From Rhizohabitans arisaemae (lineage in GTDB: Bacteria; Actinomycetota; Actinomycetes; Streptosporangiales; Streptosporangiaceae): a DNA stretch of 64,000 bases. The notes under the pieces are model-generated. The model was given only the letters and a program-made list of their open reading frames with translations. It was not told where the DNA came from and ran no database searches. Location of the stretch: NCBI RefSeq assembly GCF_025996515.1, contig NZ_BLRH01000029.1, forward strand, positions 783,304 through 847,303, given 5' to 3'. Within the stretch, counting starts at the first letter, position 1, and every line of letters starts with the position of its first letter. Below, in pieces: positions 25,241 to 34,459 of this stretch. Position numbers and translations under genes: made by a program.

Positions 25241-26305
25241 CTACGTCCTGGCGAGGCCGGCGGAACCGGCGCCGCGGCGGGCCCGGCTGATCCCGGCGAC
25301 GCCCACGGCTACGAGGAGCGCGGCGCCGTTGAAGACCTGGCTCACCCAGGCGGGCGCGCCGACCAGGGTGAGACCGCTGATGCTGACGGCGACGAACAGG
25401 ACGCCGATGACGGTTCCCAGGACGGACGGCCGTCCCACGTCGATGACGATCGTGCTGAGGAAGACCGCCGTCAGCGCGGGGAACAGCATGTTCATGCCGT
25501 TGTCCGACGTGGCCGCGCCCTGCCGCGCGAGCAGCAGCACCCCGGCGACGCCCGACACCAGGCCCGACAGCGCGAAGGAGAGGAACCTGACCCGGGCCAC
25601 GTCCAGGCCGACCAGGCGCGCCGCGCTCGCGTTGGAGCCCACCGCGAACAGATGACGGCCGAGCGGCGTGTGGCTCATGACGAACCAGACCACCACGGCG
25701 ATCAGCGCGGCCGCCAGCACGATCAGCGGGACGCCGAACCAGGAGAGCGACCCCAGGTCGGTGAGCGTCGCGGGGATGTCCTTGCTGATCTGCAGCCCGT
25801 TCGTGTACGCGAAGACGGCGCCGCCCAGCAAGGTGGCCATGCCGAGCGTGGCGATGAACGGGTTCATCGCGTAGCGGGCCACCAGAATCCCGAGCACGGA
25901 GCCGACGAGGGCCCCGGACGCCGTGGCGAGCACCAGGGCCAGCGGGAGCGGCAGGCCGAAGTGGGACACCGAGGCCGCCGCCACGACCGACGACGTCGCG
26001 GTGACGGCCCCCACCGAGAAGTCGAAGGAGCCGGCCGCCATGGGGAAGAGCAGCGCCAAGGCGACCGTGAGTCCGACCGCCTGGCTGGCCAGGACGGCCT
26101 GGATGTTCGCCGTACTGCGGAACGCCTCACCCGAGGCCGGCAGGCTCGCGAAGACCAGGGTCATGGCCACCAGGAGGAGCAGGAGGCCGTAGCGTTCGGC
26201 GATTCCGGAGAGGGAAAGGGCGCGGGACGATCCCCGCCGCCGCTCCCCGGGCGGAGCCGGGAGCCGCTCGGGCGCCACGTCGGTGTCCACGGAGGTGCCG
26301 GTCAC
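25241..26305 (-). CDS. RbsC-type ABC transporter permease
   Basis: A 354-residue membrane protein of the sugar-type (BPD_transp_2) family: about nine hydrophobic segments, GSFDFSVGAVTATSSVVAA (the usual GGIDLSVG loop, here altered), ARYAMNPFIATLGM and GRHLFAVGSNASAARLVGLDVARV (coupling region). The GTG start overlaps the ATPase stop (GTGA). It is the last gene of the gentisate operon and the only permease, so it would work as a homodimer. Confidence 0.9.
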   Translation of the reverse strand: MTGTSVDTDVAPERLPAPPGERRRGSSRALSLSGIAERYGLLLLLVAMTLVFASLPASGEAFRSTANIQAVLASQAVGLTVALALLFPMAAGSFDFSVGAVTATSSVVAAASVSHFGLPLPLALVLATASGALVGSVLGILVARYAMNPFIATLGMATLLGGAVFAYTNGLQISKDIPATLTDLGSLSWFGVPLIVLAAALIAVVVWFVMSHTPLGRHLFAVGSNASAARLVGLDVARVRFLSFALSGLVSGVAGVLLLARQGAATSDNGMNMLFPALTAVFLSTIVIDVGRPSVLGTVIGVLFVAVSISGLTLVGAPAWVSQVFNGAALLVAVGVAGISRARRGAGSAGLART

Positions 26306-27867
26306 GTCAGAGGTCCTTTCGAGCGATCGATCTGAGTCAGTCCCGCGACGGCGGCCTCGGTCAGCTCCGCGCCGGCGAGTTCGGCGACGCATGAGCCGTC
26401 GCGGATGACGACCACGCGGTGGCAGAGGGCTTCGAGCTCCTCGAAGTCCGACGACACCACCAGCGCGGCGTTCCCCTTCGCCACGTGCTCCCGGATGGCC
26501 GCGTGGAGGTCCGCCCGGGCCATCGCGTCGACGCCCTGCGTGGGTTCGTCCAGGAGAAGCAGGCGTGGATCCAGCCGTAGCCACCTCGCCAGCACGGCCT
26601 TCTGCTGGTTGCCCCCGGAAAGGGTGGCGAAGGGCACGTCGGGGGAGGCGGCGCGGACGTCGAAGGTCCGCATGAGGCGCGCGGAGTCCCGCCGTTCGGT
26701 CGTGCGCGCCATCCGCCAGCCCGCCCAGTACCTCCCGATGACCGTCGCCGAGATGTTCTCCCACAGCGGGAGGTCGGGGAACGCCGCGTCCGCGCCGCGG
26801 TCCTCGGGCACCAGGGCGATGCCGCATCGCATGGCGGCGGCGGCCGACCGGTGCGCCACCGGGACGCCGCCGACCTGGATGCCGCCGCCTTCGACGCCCG
26901 CCTGCCCGAAGATCGCGCGGAGCAGTGTGGAGCGGCCCGACCCCAGCAGTCCCGCGACCCCGACGATCTCGCCTTGCCGTACGTGCAGGCTGACGTCGCG
27001 CACGGGGCCGGCGGTGAGCCGGTCGACCTTCAGGACGGTCTCGCCGACGGCGGTCCGGCGCGCTTCACCGCCGCGGGTCGCGGGCGTCTGCCCCGCCATC
27101 AGCGTGACGATCCCGGCCTCGTCCAGATCCGCGGCCGGCGAGTCCGCGACGAGGACGCCGTCGCGCAGCACGGAGATCCGATCGGCGATGCTGAGCACCT
27201 CCGACAGGCGGTGGCCGACGTAGACGATGGTCTGGCCTCGGGCCTGGCAACCGCGGATCGCCTCCAGGAGAATCTCGGCCTCGTGCCGGGGGAGGCTCGC
27301 GGTGGGCTCGTCCAGCACAAGCGTCATATGGCTGCCCCCGTCGCTGTCCCGCAGCGCCCTAGCGATGGCCACCAGCGTCCGGTCGCTCGGCCGCAGGTCG
27401 CGAACCAGGCTCCGCGGATCCACGTCGACGTGCGCCCGGTCAAGGTGCTGCCGGGTCGATCGGTGCAGCCTGCGCCACGAGACGGCCGGTCCGGCCAGCC
27501 GGGGGTAGCCGCCCTCCAGGGCGAAGTTCTCGCTGACCGTCAGGTCCGGGACCAATCCCAGGTCCTGGTGGACGAAGCGCAGGCCGGATCTGCGGGCGGT
27601 CGACGCCGTGTAGGAGTCCGTCGCGTGCAGCCTGCCGTGCACGGCGATCGTCCCGCCCCGGTCCGCGGCGTAAACACCGGCGAGGATTTTCAGCGTGGTC
27701 GACTTGCCGGAGCCGTTGCCGCCGAGCAGGGCGTGCACCGACCCCCGCGCCACGCTGAAGTCCAGATTCCGCAGCACCCGCACGCCGTCGAAGGTCTTGC
27801 CGACGTTCATCAGCTGTACGGCCGCCGCCGGCGATCGCGGTTCCGCGGAGCGGGGCTCCTCCGTCAC
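26302..27867 (-). CDS. RbsA-type ABC transporter ATPase, two nucleotide-binding domains
   Basis: A 521-residue tandem ATPase. Domain 1 has Walker A GGNGSGKST (residues about 42-50) and VLDEPTASL. Domain 2 has GLLGSGRST, where Arg replaces the Walker Lys as usual for this family, signature LSGGNQQK and LLLDEPTQGVD. The first-domain signature (LRPSDRTLVAIARAL) departs from the normal LSVGxxQ. GTG at 27867 lies 2 bp past the binding-protein stop. It powers import with the adjacent permease and binding protein. The family carries sugars or nucleosides, so its place in an aromatic operon is unusual. Confidence 0.92.
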   Translation of the reverse strand: MTEEPRSAEPRSPAAAVQLMNVGKTFDGVRVLRNLDFSVARGSVHALLGGNGSGKSTTLKILAGVYAADRGGTIAVHGRLHATDSYTASTARRSGLRFVHQDLGLVPDLTVSENFALEGGYPRLAGPAVSWRRLHRSTRQHLDRAHVDVDPRSLVRDLRPSDRTLVAIARALRDSDGGSHMTLVLDEPTASLPRHEAEILLEAIRGCQARGQTIVYVGHRLSEVLSIADRISVLRDGVLVADSPAADLDEAGIVTLMAGQTPATRGGEARRTAVGETVLKVDRLTAGPVRDVSLHVRQGEIVGVAGLLGSGRSTLLRAIFGQAGVEGGGIQVGGVPVAHRSAAAAMRCGIALVPEDRGADAAFPDLPLWENISATVIGRYWAGWRMARTTERRDSARLMRTFDVRAASPDVPFATLSGGNQQKAVLARWLRLDPRLLLLDEPTQGVDAMARADLHAAIREHVAKGNAALVVSSDFEELEALCHRVVVIRDGSCVAELAGAELTEAAVAGLTQIDRSKGPLT

Positions 27868-27869
27868 GG

Positions 27870-29048
27870 CTACCCGTTCCACAGCTTCTCGTACAGGCCG
27901 GTGTAGTCGACGGGACCGACGTACTCGGCGCCGGGCGCGGGAAGGTTGTGGTCCTTGTCCACGATCTGCAGACCGACGCCGGCCGGCACCGGCCGCTCGC
28001 CGTTGAAGACGCGGTTCAACGCGTCGATCGTCGTGTAGGCGCGGTAGGCGTTGGAGGCGCCGAAGCAGTACTGCTGCCCCCTGCCGCTGCGGATGTAGTC
28101 CAGGTTGTCGATCTGGCACTCGTTGCCGATCACGATCAGGTCCTTGCGGGGACCCGACACCAGCGCCGGCTGGATCCCCGCCACGAAGAAGTGGTCGACG
28201 TCGACCGCGACGACGTTCGCCTGCGGCACCTGCACGAGGGCGGTCTCAAACTTCTGCCGGACGTTCGGGACGTCGGCCGGCGCGATCTTCACCGTGCCGA
28301 CGATCTCGCAGCCGCCGCAGGCGGCGATCCCCTCCTGGAAGCCCTTGGCGACGTAGTCGCCGAAGGCGATGCCGTGGAACGCGACGTGCAGGACCTTGGC
28401 CTTGCCGTTCGCCTTCGCGACGGCTAGATCCGCCCGCAGCCTGCCCAGCCGGGTGTAGAAGTCGGCCAGCTTCGGCATGTCCGCGCTGTAGCTCGCCGGA
28501 GCGTCGAACAGGGGGGAGCTGCCGTCCTGCGTCGGGTCGTCGCAGTCGAAGCCGCTGAAGGAGGCGATCTTCACGTTCGCCTTCCTGGCCTCCACGAGCG
28601 CCTGCCGTACGGGCGCGCAGTCGACGGAGACCAGCACGATCCCGTCGGCTCCGGCCGCGGTCGCCTGGCGGACGCAGTTGGCCATGCCGCCGTTCGCGTT
28701 GTTCAGGCCGTCGCACGTCTGTGCCTTCCACCCGAGCTTGGCCGCCGCCTCGGAGAGCTGCTCGGCCTGGTAGGCCAGGGCCCGGACCTGCTGCCAAGCC
28801 GTGATCACCCAGATGTTCTTGCCCTTGGCGGGCCCCGGGCCGGACGTCGGGGGATCGGAGTAGTCGCCGGCGTAGCCGCCGTCGACGGCCTTCACGGCCG
28901 CCGCCAGTGCCTCGGCGGACGTACCGGATGCCGGTTTCGAGCCGTTCGCCGGTCCGGAGGACGTACACGCCGTCAACGCGAGGCAGGCGGCGATCAGGAG
29001 TGTGCCGACGAATGAGATGGGGGAGGTTCTGGGCTTGGCGACCATCAT
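27870..29048 (-). CDS. sugar-type ABC transporter substrate-binding lipoprotein
   Basis: A 392-residue secreted lipoprotein: signal peptide (SFVGTLLIAACLALTAC, lipobox LTAC) then a type-I periplasmic binding domain (NIWVITAWQQVRALAYQAEQL to the C-terminus) in the fold of RbsB and its relatives. Of two neighbouring ATG codons I prefer 29048 because AAGGAAA stands seven bases before it; a start 24 bases further up is possible. The ligand is not evident. The gene sits 64 bp past the amidase and begins the transporter part of the operon. Confidence 0.88.
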   Translation of the reverse strand: MMVAKPRTSPISFVGTLLIAACLALTACTSSGPANGSKPASGTSAEALAAAVKAVDGGYAGDYSDPPTSGPGPAKGKNIWVITAWQQVRALAYQAEQLSEAAAKLGWKAQTCDGLNNANGGMANCVRQATAAGADGIVLVSVDCAPVRQALVEARKANVKIASFSGFDCDDPTQDGSSPLFDAPASYSADMPKLADFYTRLGRLRADLAVAKANGKAKVLHVAFHGIAFGDYVAKGFQEGIAACGGCEIVGTVKIAPADVPNVRQKFETALVQVPQANVVAVDVDHFFVAGIQPALVSGPRKDLIVIGNECQIDNLDYIRSGRGQQYCFGASNAYRAYTTIDALNRVFNGERPVPAGVGLQIVDKDHNLPAPGAEYVGPVDYTGLYEKLWNG

Positions 29049-29112
29049 CGATGATTTCCTTGATCTGGTCATACCCTCGTGCGAGAGCCGGTTGAGCACC
29101 GGTGGGAACCGG

Positions 29113-30537
29113 TTATGAGCGGTAGCGGGCGGGGATGACGCCGGGCCAGCCGGCCAGGGACTCCATCGCACTCGCCAGGCGGATCAGGGTGGCCTCGCCG
29201 AACGGGGCGCCGATGAGCTGCGCGCCGATGGGAAGGCCGGTCTCAGAGGTGTGGACGGGGAGGCTGACGGCCGGTAGGCCGGTGACGCTGGCGATCGAGG
29301 TGAAGGCGACCATCAGCAGCGCGCTCGGCTGAGCGCTCTCGGGATGCCGGTTGGCGTCTTCGACGACGGTGCCGAGAAGGGGTGGCCGGCACGCCATCGT
29401 GGGGGTGAGCAGCACGTCGAAGTCGCGTCGCCACTGCGCGACGATCCGCCGCGATTCGGTCTGCAGCAGCGCCGACGCCTGCACGTACTCACCGGAATGG
29501 GTCTGCTGGGCGCGCTCCCACCGATGCCGGTTGTACGGCTCGGCGAGGTGCGGGAACTCGAACGGGTAGGTGTAGAGGGACGCGGGGATGACGATGTCCA
29601 CATAGGCCCGCGCGCCTTCCGGGCTCAGCAGTACCGGAGACACGGGGAAGACGTCGTGCCCCAGCTCCTCCAGGAGAGCGGCCGCGGCCAGCGCGCCGTC
29701 GGCGCACTCCGGGTCGACCGGCAGGCCCATGGGTGTTTCGAGCAGGAGGCCGACCCGCAGGCGGCCGGTTTCCCGCCCGAGCTCCGCGGCGAAGGGCCGT
29801 TCGGGGGAAGGCGCCTGGAACCAGACATGCGGGTCGGGCTCCGACATGACGTCCAGGATGGCGGCGGCGTCCTCGACGTACCGGGTGATCACACCTTCGG
29901 TGGTGCAGTGCTCCCACCACGACTGGACGGGCTGCGGAACCCGCGCGCGACTCGGCTTCAGGCCGACCAGGCCGCAGGCGGACGCGGGCATCCGCAGCGA
30001 ACCGCCGCCGTCGTTGCCGTGCGCCACGGGGGCCATCCCCGCGGCCACCGCGGCGGCGGCCCCGCCGCTGGAGCCCCCGGGGGAACGGCTGAGGTCCCAC
30101 GGGTTGGCGGTCCGCCCGTACCGGGAGTTCTCCGTCACGGTCATCGTGCCCATCTCCGGGGTGTTGGACCTCCCCATGAGGATGAAGCCGGCGTTGAGGA
30201 ACCGGTCGACGACCGGATCGTTCCCGGCCCTCGGCGTGTCGGAGACGGCGAGCGAGCCCATCGTGTTGGGCTGCCCGGCGACGGAGGTCAGATCCTTGAT
30301 CGGCAGCGGCACCCCGTGGAAGGGGCCGAGTCGGCGGCCCGACGTCACCGCCCGCTCGGCGGCCCTGGCCGCGGCCATGACCGCGTCGTCGTCACGCCAG
30401 ACGATGGCGTTGATCTCGCCGTCGAACCTGTCCGTCCGGGCCAGGTAGACGGTGGCGACCTCGACGGGGCTCACGTCCCGTGCGCGAATGGCGTGTGCGA
30501 GCTGTGTCGCGGAAGCGAATGGATCCATGCCGGTCAC
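29113..30537 (-). CDS. amidase signature family amidohydrolase
   Basis: A 474-residue amidase. The catalytic triad motifs are present: Lys in LPIKDLTSVAG (near residue 80), the cis-Ser loop SPGGSSGGAAAAVAAG (near residue 154) and nucleophile Ser in GNDGGGSLRMPA. It hydrolyses a carboxamide to acid and ammonia; the substrate is not known. GTG at 30537 overlaps the stop of the monooxygenase gene. Its place among gentisate genes suggests it releases an aromatic acid such as a hydroxybenzoate from an amide, which I infer only from context. Confidence 0.92.
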   Translation of the reverse strand: MTGMDPFASATQLAHAIRARDVSPVEVATVYLARTDRFDGEINAIVWRDDDAVMAAARAAERAVTSGRRLGPFHGVPLPIKDLTSVAGQPNTMGSLAVSDTPRAGNDPVVDRFLNAGFILMGRSNTPEMGTMTVTENSRYGRTANPWDLSRSPGGSSGGAAAAVAAGMAPVAHGNDGGGSLRMPASACGLVGLKPSRARVPQPVQSWWEHCTTEGVITRYVEDAAAILDVMSEPDPHVWFQAPSPERPFAAELGRETGRLRVGLLLETPMGLPVDPECADGALAAAALLEELGHDVFPVSPVLLSPEGARAYVDIVIPASLYTYPFEFPHLAEPYNRHRWERAQQTHSGEYVQASALLQTESRRIVAQWRRDFDVLLTPTMACRPPLLGTVVEDANRHPESAQPSALLMVAFTSIASVTGLPAVSLPVHTSETGLPIGAQLIGAPFGEATLIRLASAMESLAGWPGVIPARYRS

Positions 30538-31739
30538 GATTCCGCCCCCAGAGCTTCGCCGTAAATCCAGTCGATGTGCCGGTAGTCGTCCGGGGACCGT
30601 GTCATGAGGAGTTCGTTACGGAGCAGCCGGGTGAGCCCGGAGGCGTGCCAGGTCTCGCCCCAGACCCGGGCCGCCCGCTGCAGGCGCGCGGTACGCGGGG
30701 CGCGGACGTGCTGGGCGGCCAGGAGCGTCACCGGCCAGTCCACCCGCCGGGCGCCGGTCTCGGTGCCGGGGTGCCGGTCGGCCAGTTCGGCGAGGACATG
30801 GGCGTCCTCGATCGCCTGGCACGCGCCCTGGGCCAGATACTGGAGCATGGGATGCGCCGCGTCGCCCAGCAGGCCGAGCCGTCCGTCCGCCCAGCGGCCG
30901 ACCGGTGGCCGGTCGTACATCAGCCATTGACGGTCGCGCCACAGATGGGGCAGCGCCCCGCGAACGTGGTCGCAGCACTGCGCGAATCCTCTTTCCAGTT
31001 CGGAAAGGCCGTCGCCCTCGGCTGAAGCGGTCTGAACGACCGCGACCAGGTTGACCAGTTCGCGCTGGCGTAGCGGATACTGCACCATATGGCAGCCCGG
31101 ACCGATCCAGGCGACGACCGCGTCCAAGTCGACCGACGTGGCGGAGCCCACCGGCACGACGCCGCGGTAGGCGACGTAGCCGGAGTCCACGGGCTCGTCG
31201 CCGACGAGTTCGGCCCGCAGCCCGGACATCAGCCCGTCCAAGCCGAGCACGACCGAGCTTTCGTAGACGACGCCGTCCGTACAGTAGGTGAACGCCGTGT
31301 CGCCGACGGCGTCCACCCGTTCGACCTCGCGGTCCGTCTCCAGCGAAACGCCGGCCGCCCGGCAGGCCTCGACCAGGATGCGGTGCAGGTCGCTGCGGTG
31401 CACCACGACATAGGGGGCCCGGTAGCGCTCGCGGAACCCCTCGCCCAGTTCCAGGCGGGTCAGCTCGACTCCGGTGAGGGCGTCCTTCAGGATGATGCGG
31501 CTGGGCAGAACCCCTGCCGCGACGACATGCTCAAGCAGCCCCCACCGGTCCAGCAGCCGGGTGGCGTTCGGGGCGAGCTGCAACCCCGCCCCCACCTCAC
31601 CGAATTCGGGGGCCCGTTCCAGGACGTGGACCCGGTGCCCTTTGCGGGCGAGCGCGAAGGCGGTGGTCAGCCCACCGATACCCCCTCCGACGACCAGCAC
31701 CTCGTGGTGCGGGACCTCGTTCGATTCCATGTGGCTCAT
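30534..31739 (-). CDS. 3-hydroxybenzoate 6-hydroxylase-like FAD monooxygenase
   Basis: A 401-residue group A flavin monooxygenase: FAD motif VVGGGIGGLTTAFALARKG near residue 16, RSDLHRILVEA, and GLLGDAAHPMLQYLAQGACQAIEDA (GD motif near residue 285). Recalled features of Rhodococcus 3-hydroxybenzoate 6-hydroxylase (FGEVGAGLQ, YPLR, MYDR-P-, and the LQYLA-GA-AIEDA run) are shared, and length fits. The enzyme hydroxylates 3-hydroxybenzoate para to its hydroxyl to give gentisate using NADH and oxygen. Salicylate 5-position chemistry cannot be excluded. It is fourth in the operon. Confidence 0.85.
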   Translation of the reverse strand: MSHMESNEVPHHEVLVVGGGIGGLTTAFALARKGHRVHVLERAPEFGEVGAGLQLAPNATRLLDRWGLLEHVVAAGVLPSRIILKDALTGVELTRLELGEGFRERYRAPYVVVHRSDLHRILVEACRAAGVSLETDREVERVDAVGDTAFTYCTDGVVYESSVVLGLDGLMSGLRAELVGDEPVDSGYVAYRGVVPVGSATSVDLDAVVAWIGPGCHMVQYPLRQRELVNLVAVVQTASAEGDGLSELERGFAQCCDHVRGALPHLWRDRQWLMYDRPPVGRWADGRLGLLGDAAHPMLQYLAQGACQAIEDAHVLAELADRHPGTETGARRVDWPVTLLAAQHVRAPRTARLQRAARVWGETWHASGLTRLLRNELLMTRSPDDYRHIDWIYGEALGAES

Positions 31740-31761
31740 CGCGCCACTCTCCTTGTCGCCA

Positions 31762-32487
31762 TCAAAGCCACCGGCCCAGATCCGGCGGGGAATCGCCGTC
31801 GAATGTGATCTCGCCGAGGTTCCGGCCGGAAAGCCCGGCCACGATCCCCGCCGTCGAACCGATCAGACGCGTCGGCGGCCGTCCGTCGAGGGGAACGTCC
31901 CAGGTGGCGGCCCGGTCGGTCGGCGTCAGGAGGAGCGGTGGTTCCTGCCGGCCGCGACGCCGGCTTTCCACCATGTCGGACAGGAGGGCGTCCAGCAGAG
32001 GCGCGGGGAACCGGTGGAAGGACATCCCGTTGTCGAGATCGACCGCGTGTATCCACACCTCCCGTACGCGCATCCAGAGAACCTCCACCGCCGGTACCGT
32101 CCGTCCCCCCGACGTGACGACCTCGGCGGTCCACCGCTCGTGCGGCAGGGCCCGTACGGCATCCGCCAGCTCCGCCCCGGTACGTGCCACCAGGTCCCGC
32201 AGCGCGGCCGGTGCGAGTCGCGCTCCGTCCTCGATGTCGCGCTCCCGGGTGGCCGCATCCGGGTACATCCGCCGTTCCCTCCCCGTCCGCGCCCAGGAGA
32301 GGAGCCGCACGAGGGCCTGCGCGTTGCCGGCCACATGGGCCGCCACGTGGGCCCGGGTCCACCCGGGCAGGAGGCTGGGGACGTCCAGCTCCTCGTCGGC
32401 CAGCGAGGTCAGGTGCTCGTCGAAGACGGCGGTGCCCTGGTTCGTCCATTCCAGCCACCCGGTGTATCGGTCATCCATGAATGTCAT
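31762..32487 (-). CDS. mycothiol-dependent maleylpyruvate isomerase
   Basis: A 241-residue protein of the DinB/maleylpyruvate isomerase fold: LLPGWTRAHVAAHVAGNAQALVRLLSWA (residues about 40-67, metal-ligand His) and later MRVREVWIHAVDLDNG, giving the three-histidine/Glu metal site typical of mycothiol-dependent isomerases. It converts maleylpyruvate to fumarylpyruvate in the gentisate pathway of actinobacteria. ATG at 32487 overlaps the stop of the hydrolase gene before it. Finding it with gentisate dioxygenase supports the assignment strongly. Confidence 0.92.
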   Translation of the reverse strand: MTFMDDRYTGWLEWTNQGTAVFDEHLTSLADEELDVPSLLPGWTRAHVAAHVAGNAQALVRLLSWARTGRERRMYPDAATRERDIEDGARLAPAALRDLVARTGAELADAVRALPHERWTAEVVTSGGRTVPAVEVLWMRVREVWIHAVDLDNGMSFHRFPAPLLDALLSDMVESRRRGRQEPPLLLTPTDRAATWDVPLDGRPPTRLIGSTAGIVAGLSGRNLGEITFDGDSPPDLGRWL

Positions 32488-33311
32488 GGCGAAGACCGTG
32501 CCACGTTGGTCGTCTCGCCGATACCGGATATCCGCGTCGTCAGCCTAGCGCCGTCGCCGAGGTAGCGGGGAGGCGTGCGGGCGTGCCCCACCCCGCCCGG
32601 AGTGCCGGTGGCGATGACGTCGCCGGGACGCAAGGTCAGAATTCCCGAGATGTAGCGCACCAGGTCGACGGGGTCGAAAAGCAGATCGGCGGTGTTGGCC
32701 CGCTGAACGATCTCGCCGTCCAGCTCCGCCACCAGCTCCAGGCCCTGCTCCAGGTCGAGCTCGTCCGGGGTGACCAGCACCGGGCCGAACGGCGTGGTGC
32801 CCTCGAAGGTCTTGCCTTGGAGCCACTGCGTCGTACGGAACTGCCAGTCCCTGGCGGTGACGTCGTTGAGCACCGAGTATCCGGCGATCGCCGCGGCGGC
32901 CTCGTCGGCGTCGGCGTGCCGCACATGGTCGCCGATCACCACGGCCAGCTCGGCTTCCCAGTCCATGGCGGCGGATTGCGGGGGAAGCGTGATGTCGTCG
33001 CCGGCGCCGAGCAGCGATTCGGGGTACTTGGTGAAGACGGTGGGGTACCGCGGCGGCTCCCGGCCCATCTCCCCGATGTGCGCCCGGTAGTTGAGCCCGA
33101 TGCAAAGGATCTTGCCCGGCCACGGGATCACGGGCGCGTACACGGCGCCGGCCAGCGGATGGCGATCGCCGCTCGCGGCGGCGGCCCGTGCACGCCAGCC
33201 GGGCCGGGCCAGCAGGGCTCCCACATCGGGCACACCCAGATCCACGCCGCTGTCGCCGTCCACCCGGACGGCGGCGGTACGGCCGTCGAGGCGCAACGTC
33301 GCGAGTCTCAT
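32484..33311 (-). CDS. fumarylpyruvate hydrolase (FAH family)
   Basis: A 275-residue FAH-superfamily hydrolase: GKILCIGLNYRAHIGEMG, the catalytic/metal segment DWEAELAVVIGDHVRHA, GYSVLNDVTARDWQ, GKTFEGTTPFGPVLV and ATGTPGGVGHART. It cleaves fumarylpyruvate (acylpyruvate) into fumarate and pyruvate, the last step of the gentisate route. ATG at 33311 overlaps the dioxygenase stop (ATGA). Confidence 0.92.
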   Translation of the reverse strand: MRLATLRLDGRTAAVRVDGDSGVDLGVPDVGALLARPGWRARAAAASGDRHPLAGAVYAPVIPWPGKILCIGLNYRAHIGEMGREPPRYPTVFTKYPESLLGAGDDITLPPQSAAMDWEAELAVVIGDHVRHADADEAAAAIAGYSVLNDVTARDWQFRTTQWLQGKTFEGTTPFGPVLVTPDELDLEQGLELVAELDGEIVQRANTADLLFDPVDLVRYISGILTLRPGDVIATGTPGGVGHARTPPRYLGDGARLTTRISGIGETTNVARSSP

Positions 33312-34411
33312 GCGTCCACCTCGACCCGATGGAGGCTCAGCCGCTCGAAGATCGGTGTGTCGCTGAACCGGAACAGGTCCAGCTCGGTGTCCGCCGACAC
33401 CGAGAAGCCGGTCCATGAGGGGACGACCAGCACGTCGCCGCGGCTCACCCGCCGCTCGGCACCGTCGAGGGTCACCCGTCCGTCTCCGTCGAAGACCTGC
33501 CAGACCGCGGAGCCGACCTCGCGGCGCGGTACGGTCCCGGCGCCGGCGCGAACGCGGTGGAACTCCGCCCGGATCGTCGGAAGGACGTCGCCCCCGGTGG
33601 CGGGGTTGATGTAGCGCACCGCGGCGTGGCCGGGCGCGACCGTCGCCGGGTGTCCCTCGTCCTCCAGCGCCAGCTGCTCGGACAGGGCGCGGTCGGTGTG
33701 CTCCCAGCGGTAGGCGGCGACGGGGGAGTGCGGGTGCCGTCCGAGCGCGGAGACCGGCCGCAGACCCGGGTGCGCCCACAACCGTTCGGACCGGGAGATC
33801 CGCGGGGTCTCCCGGCGGGTGATCTCATCCGGGCCGAATTCGAAGAACCCGGTGTCGTTGTGGTGGGCGAAGGGGATGTCCAGGCCGTCGAGCCAGACCA
33901 TCGGCGCGTCCGACGCGTTGTGGTGGCCGTGGAAGCGCCAGCCGGGGGTGAGGAGGAAGTCGCCGCGGCGCATGGCGACCGGATCTCCGTCGACGACGGT
34001 CCAGACGCCTTCGCCCTCCAGGACGAACCGGAAGGCGTTCTGGGTGTGCCGGTGTTCGGGGGCGTCCTCACGTGGGCCGAGGTACTGGATCGCCGCCCAC
34101 AGGGTCGCGGTGGCGTACGGCCGCCCGCCGAGCCCCGGATTCGCCAGCGCGATCGCGCGCCGTTCGCCGCCCCTGCCGATTGCGACCAGGTCGCCGGCCC
34201 GCCGGGCCAGCGGATACAGCTCCGCCCACGTCCAGACGTACGGTACGGCCTTGGGGCTCGGCCGCATGGGCATCAGATCGTCGCGCTGAGTCCACAACGG
34301 CGCCATATGACGTGCGTGGAAGTCGGCCAGCAATCTGCGCCGTTCCGGAGATTCCCACTCTTCATCCACATTGTCCAACGGGATGCCCGCTTGTGGAGAT
34401 TTACGTGACAT
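33308..34411 (-). CDS. gentisate 1,2-dioxygenase
   Basis: A 367-residue bicupin. The first cupin has EHRHTQNAFRFVLEGEGVWTVVDG, with the iron-binding His-x-His and following HGHHN, and the second cupin (RVTLDGAERRVSRGDVLVVPSW) lacks the metal motif, as in other gentisate dioxygenases. It opens gentisate to maleylpyruvate using Fe(II) and oxygen. ATG at 34411 is the first gene of the operon; no good ribosome site precedes it, so the mRNA may have a very short leader. It is divergent from the IclR regulator, 48 bp apart. Confidence 0.92.
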   Translation of the reverse strand: MSRKSPQAGIPLDNVDEEWESPERRRLLADFHARHMAPLWTQRDDLMPMRPSPKAVPYVWTWAELYPLARRAGDLVAIGRGGERRAIALANPGLGGRPYATATLWAAIQYLGPREDAPEHRHTQNAFRFVLEGEGVWTVVDGDPVAMRRGDFLLTPGWRFHGHHNASDAPMVWLDGLDIPFAHHNDTGFFEFGPDEITRRETPRISRSERLWAHPGLRPVSALGRHPHSPVAAYRWEHTDRALSEQLALEDEGHPATVAPGHAAVRYINPATGGDVLPTIRAEFHRVRAGAGTVPRREVGSAVWQVFDGDGRVTLDGAERRVSRGDVLVVPSWTGFSVSADTELDLFRFSDTPIFERLSLHRVEVDA

Positions 34412-34445
34412 GGGAACACGGTAAGCTGCGGATTCCAGATAGGCG

Positions 34446-34451
34446 TACACT
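34446..34451 (+). promoter_or_regulatory. putative -10 box of the iclR gene (leaderless transcript)
   Basis: TACACT ends nine bases before ATG 34460, the distance expected if transcription starts at or next to the start codon. No -35 match is visible. Around it GATTCCAGATAG and CTATGGAGAATC form an imperfect 12-bp palindrome (9 of 12 matches) that may be the operator. Confidence 0.5.
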
Positions 34452-34459
34452 ATTCTGCT

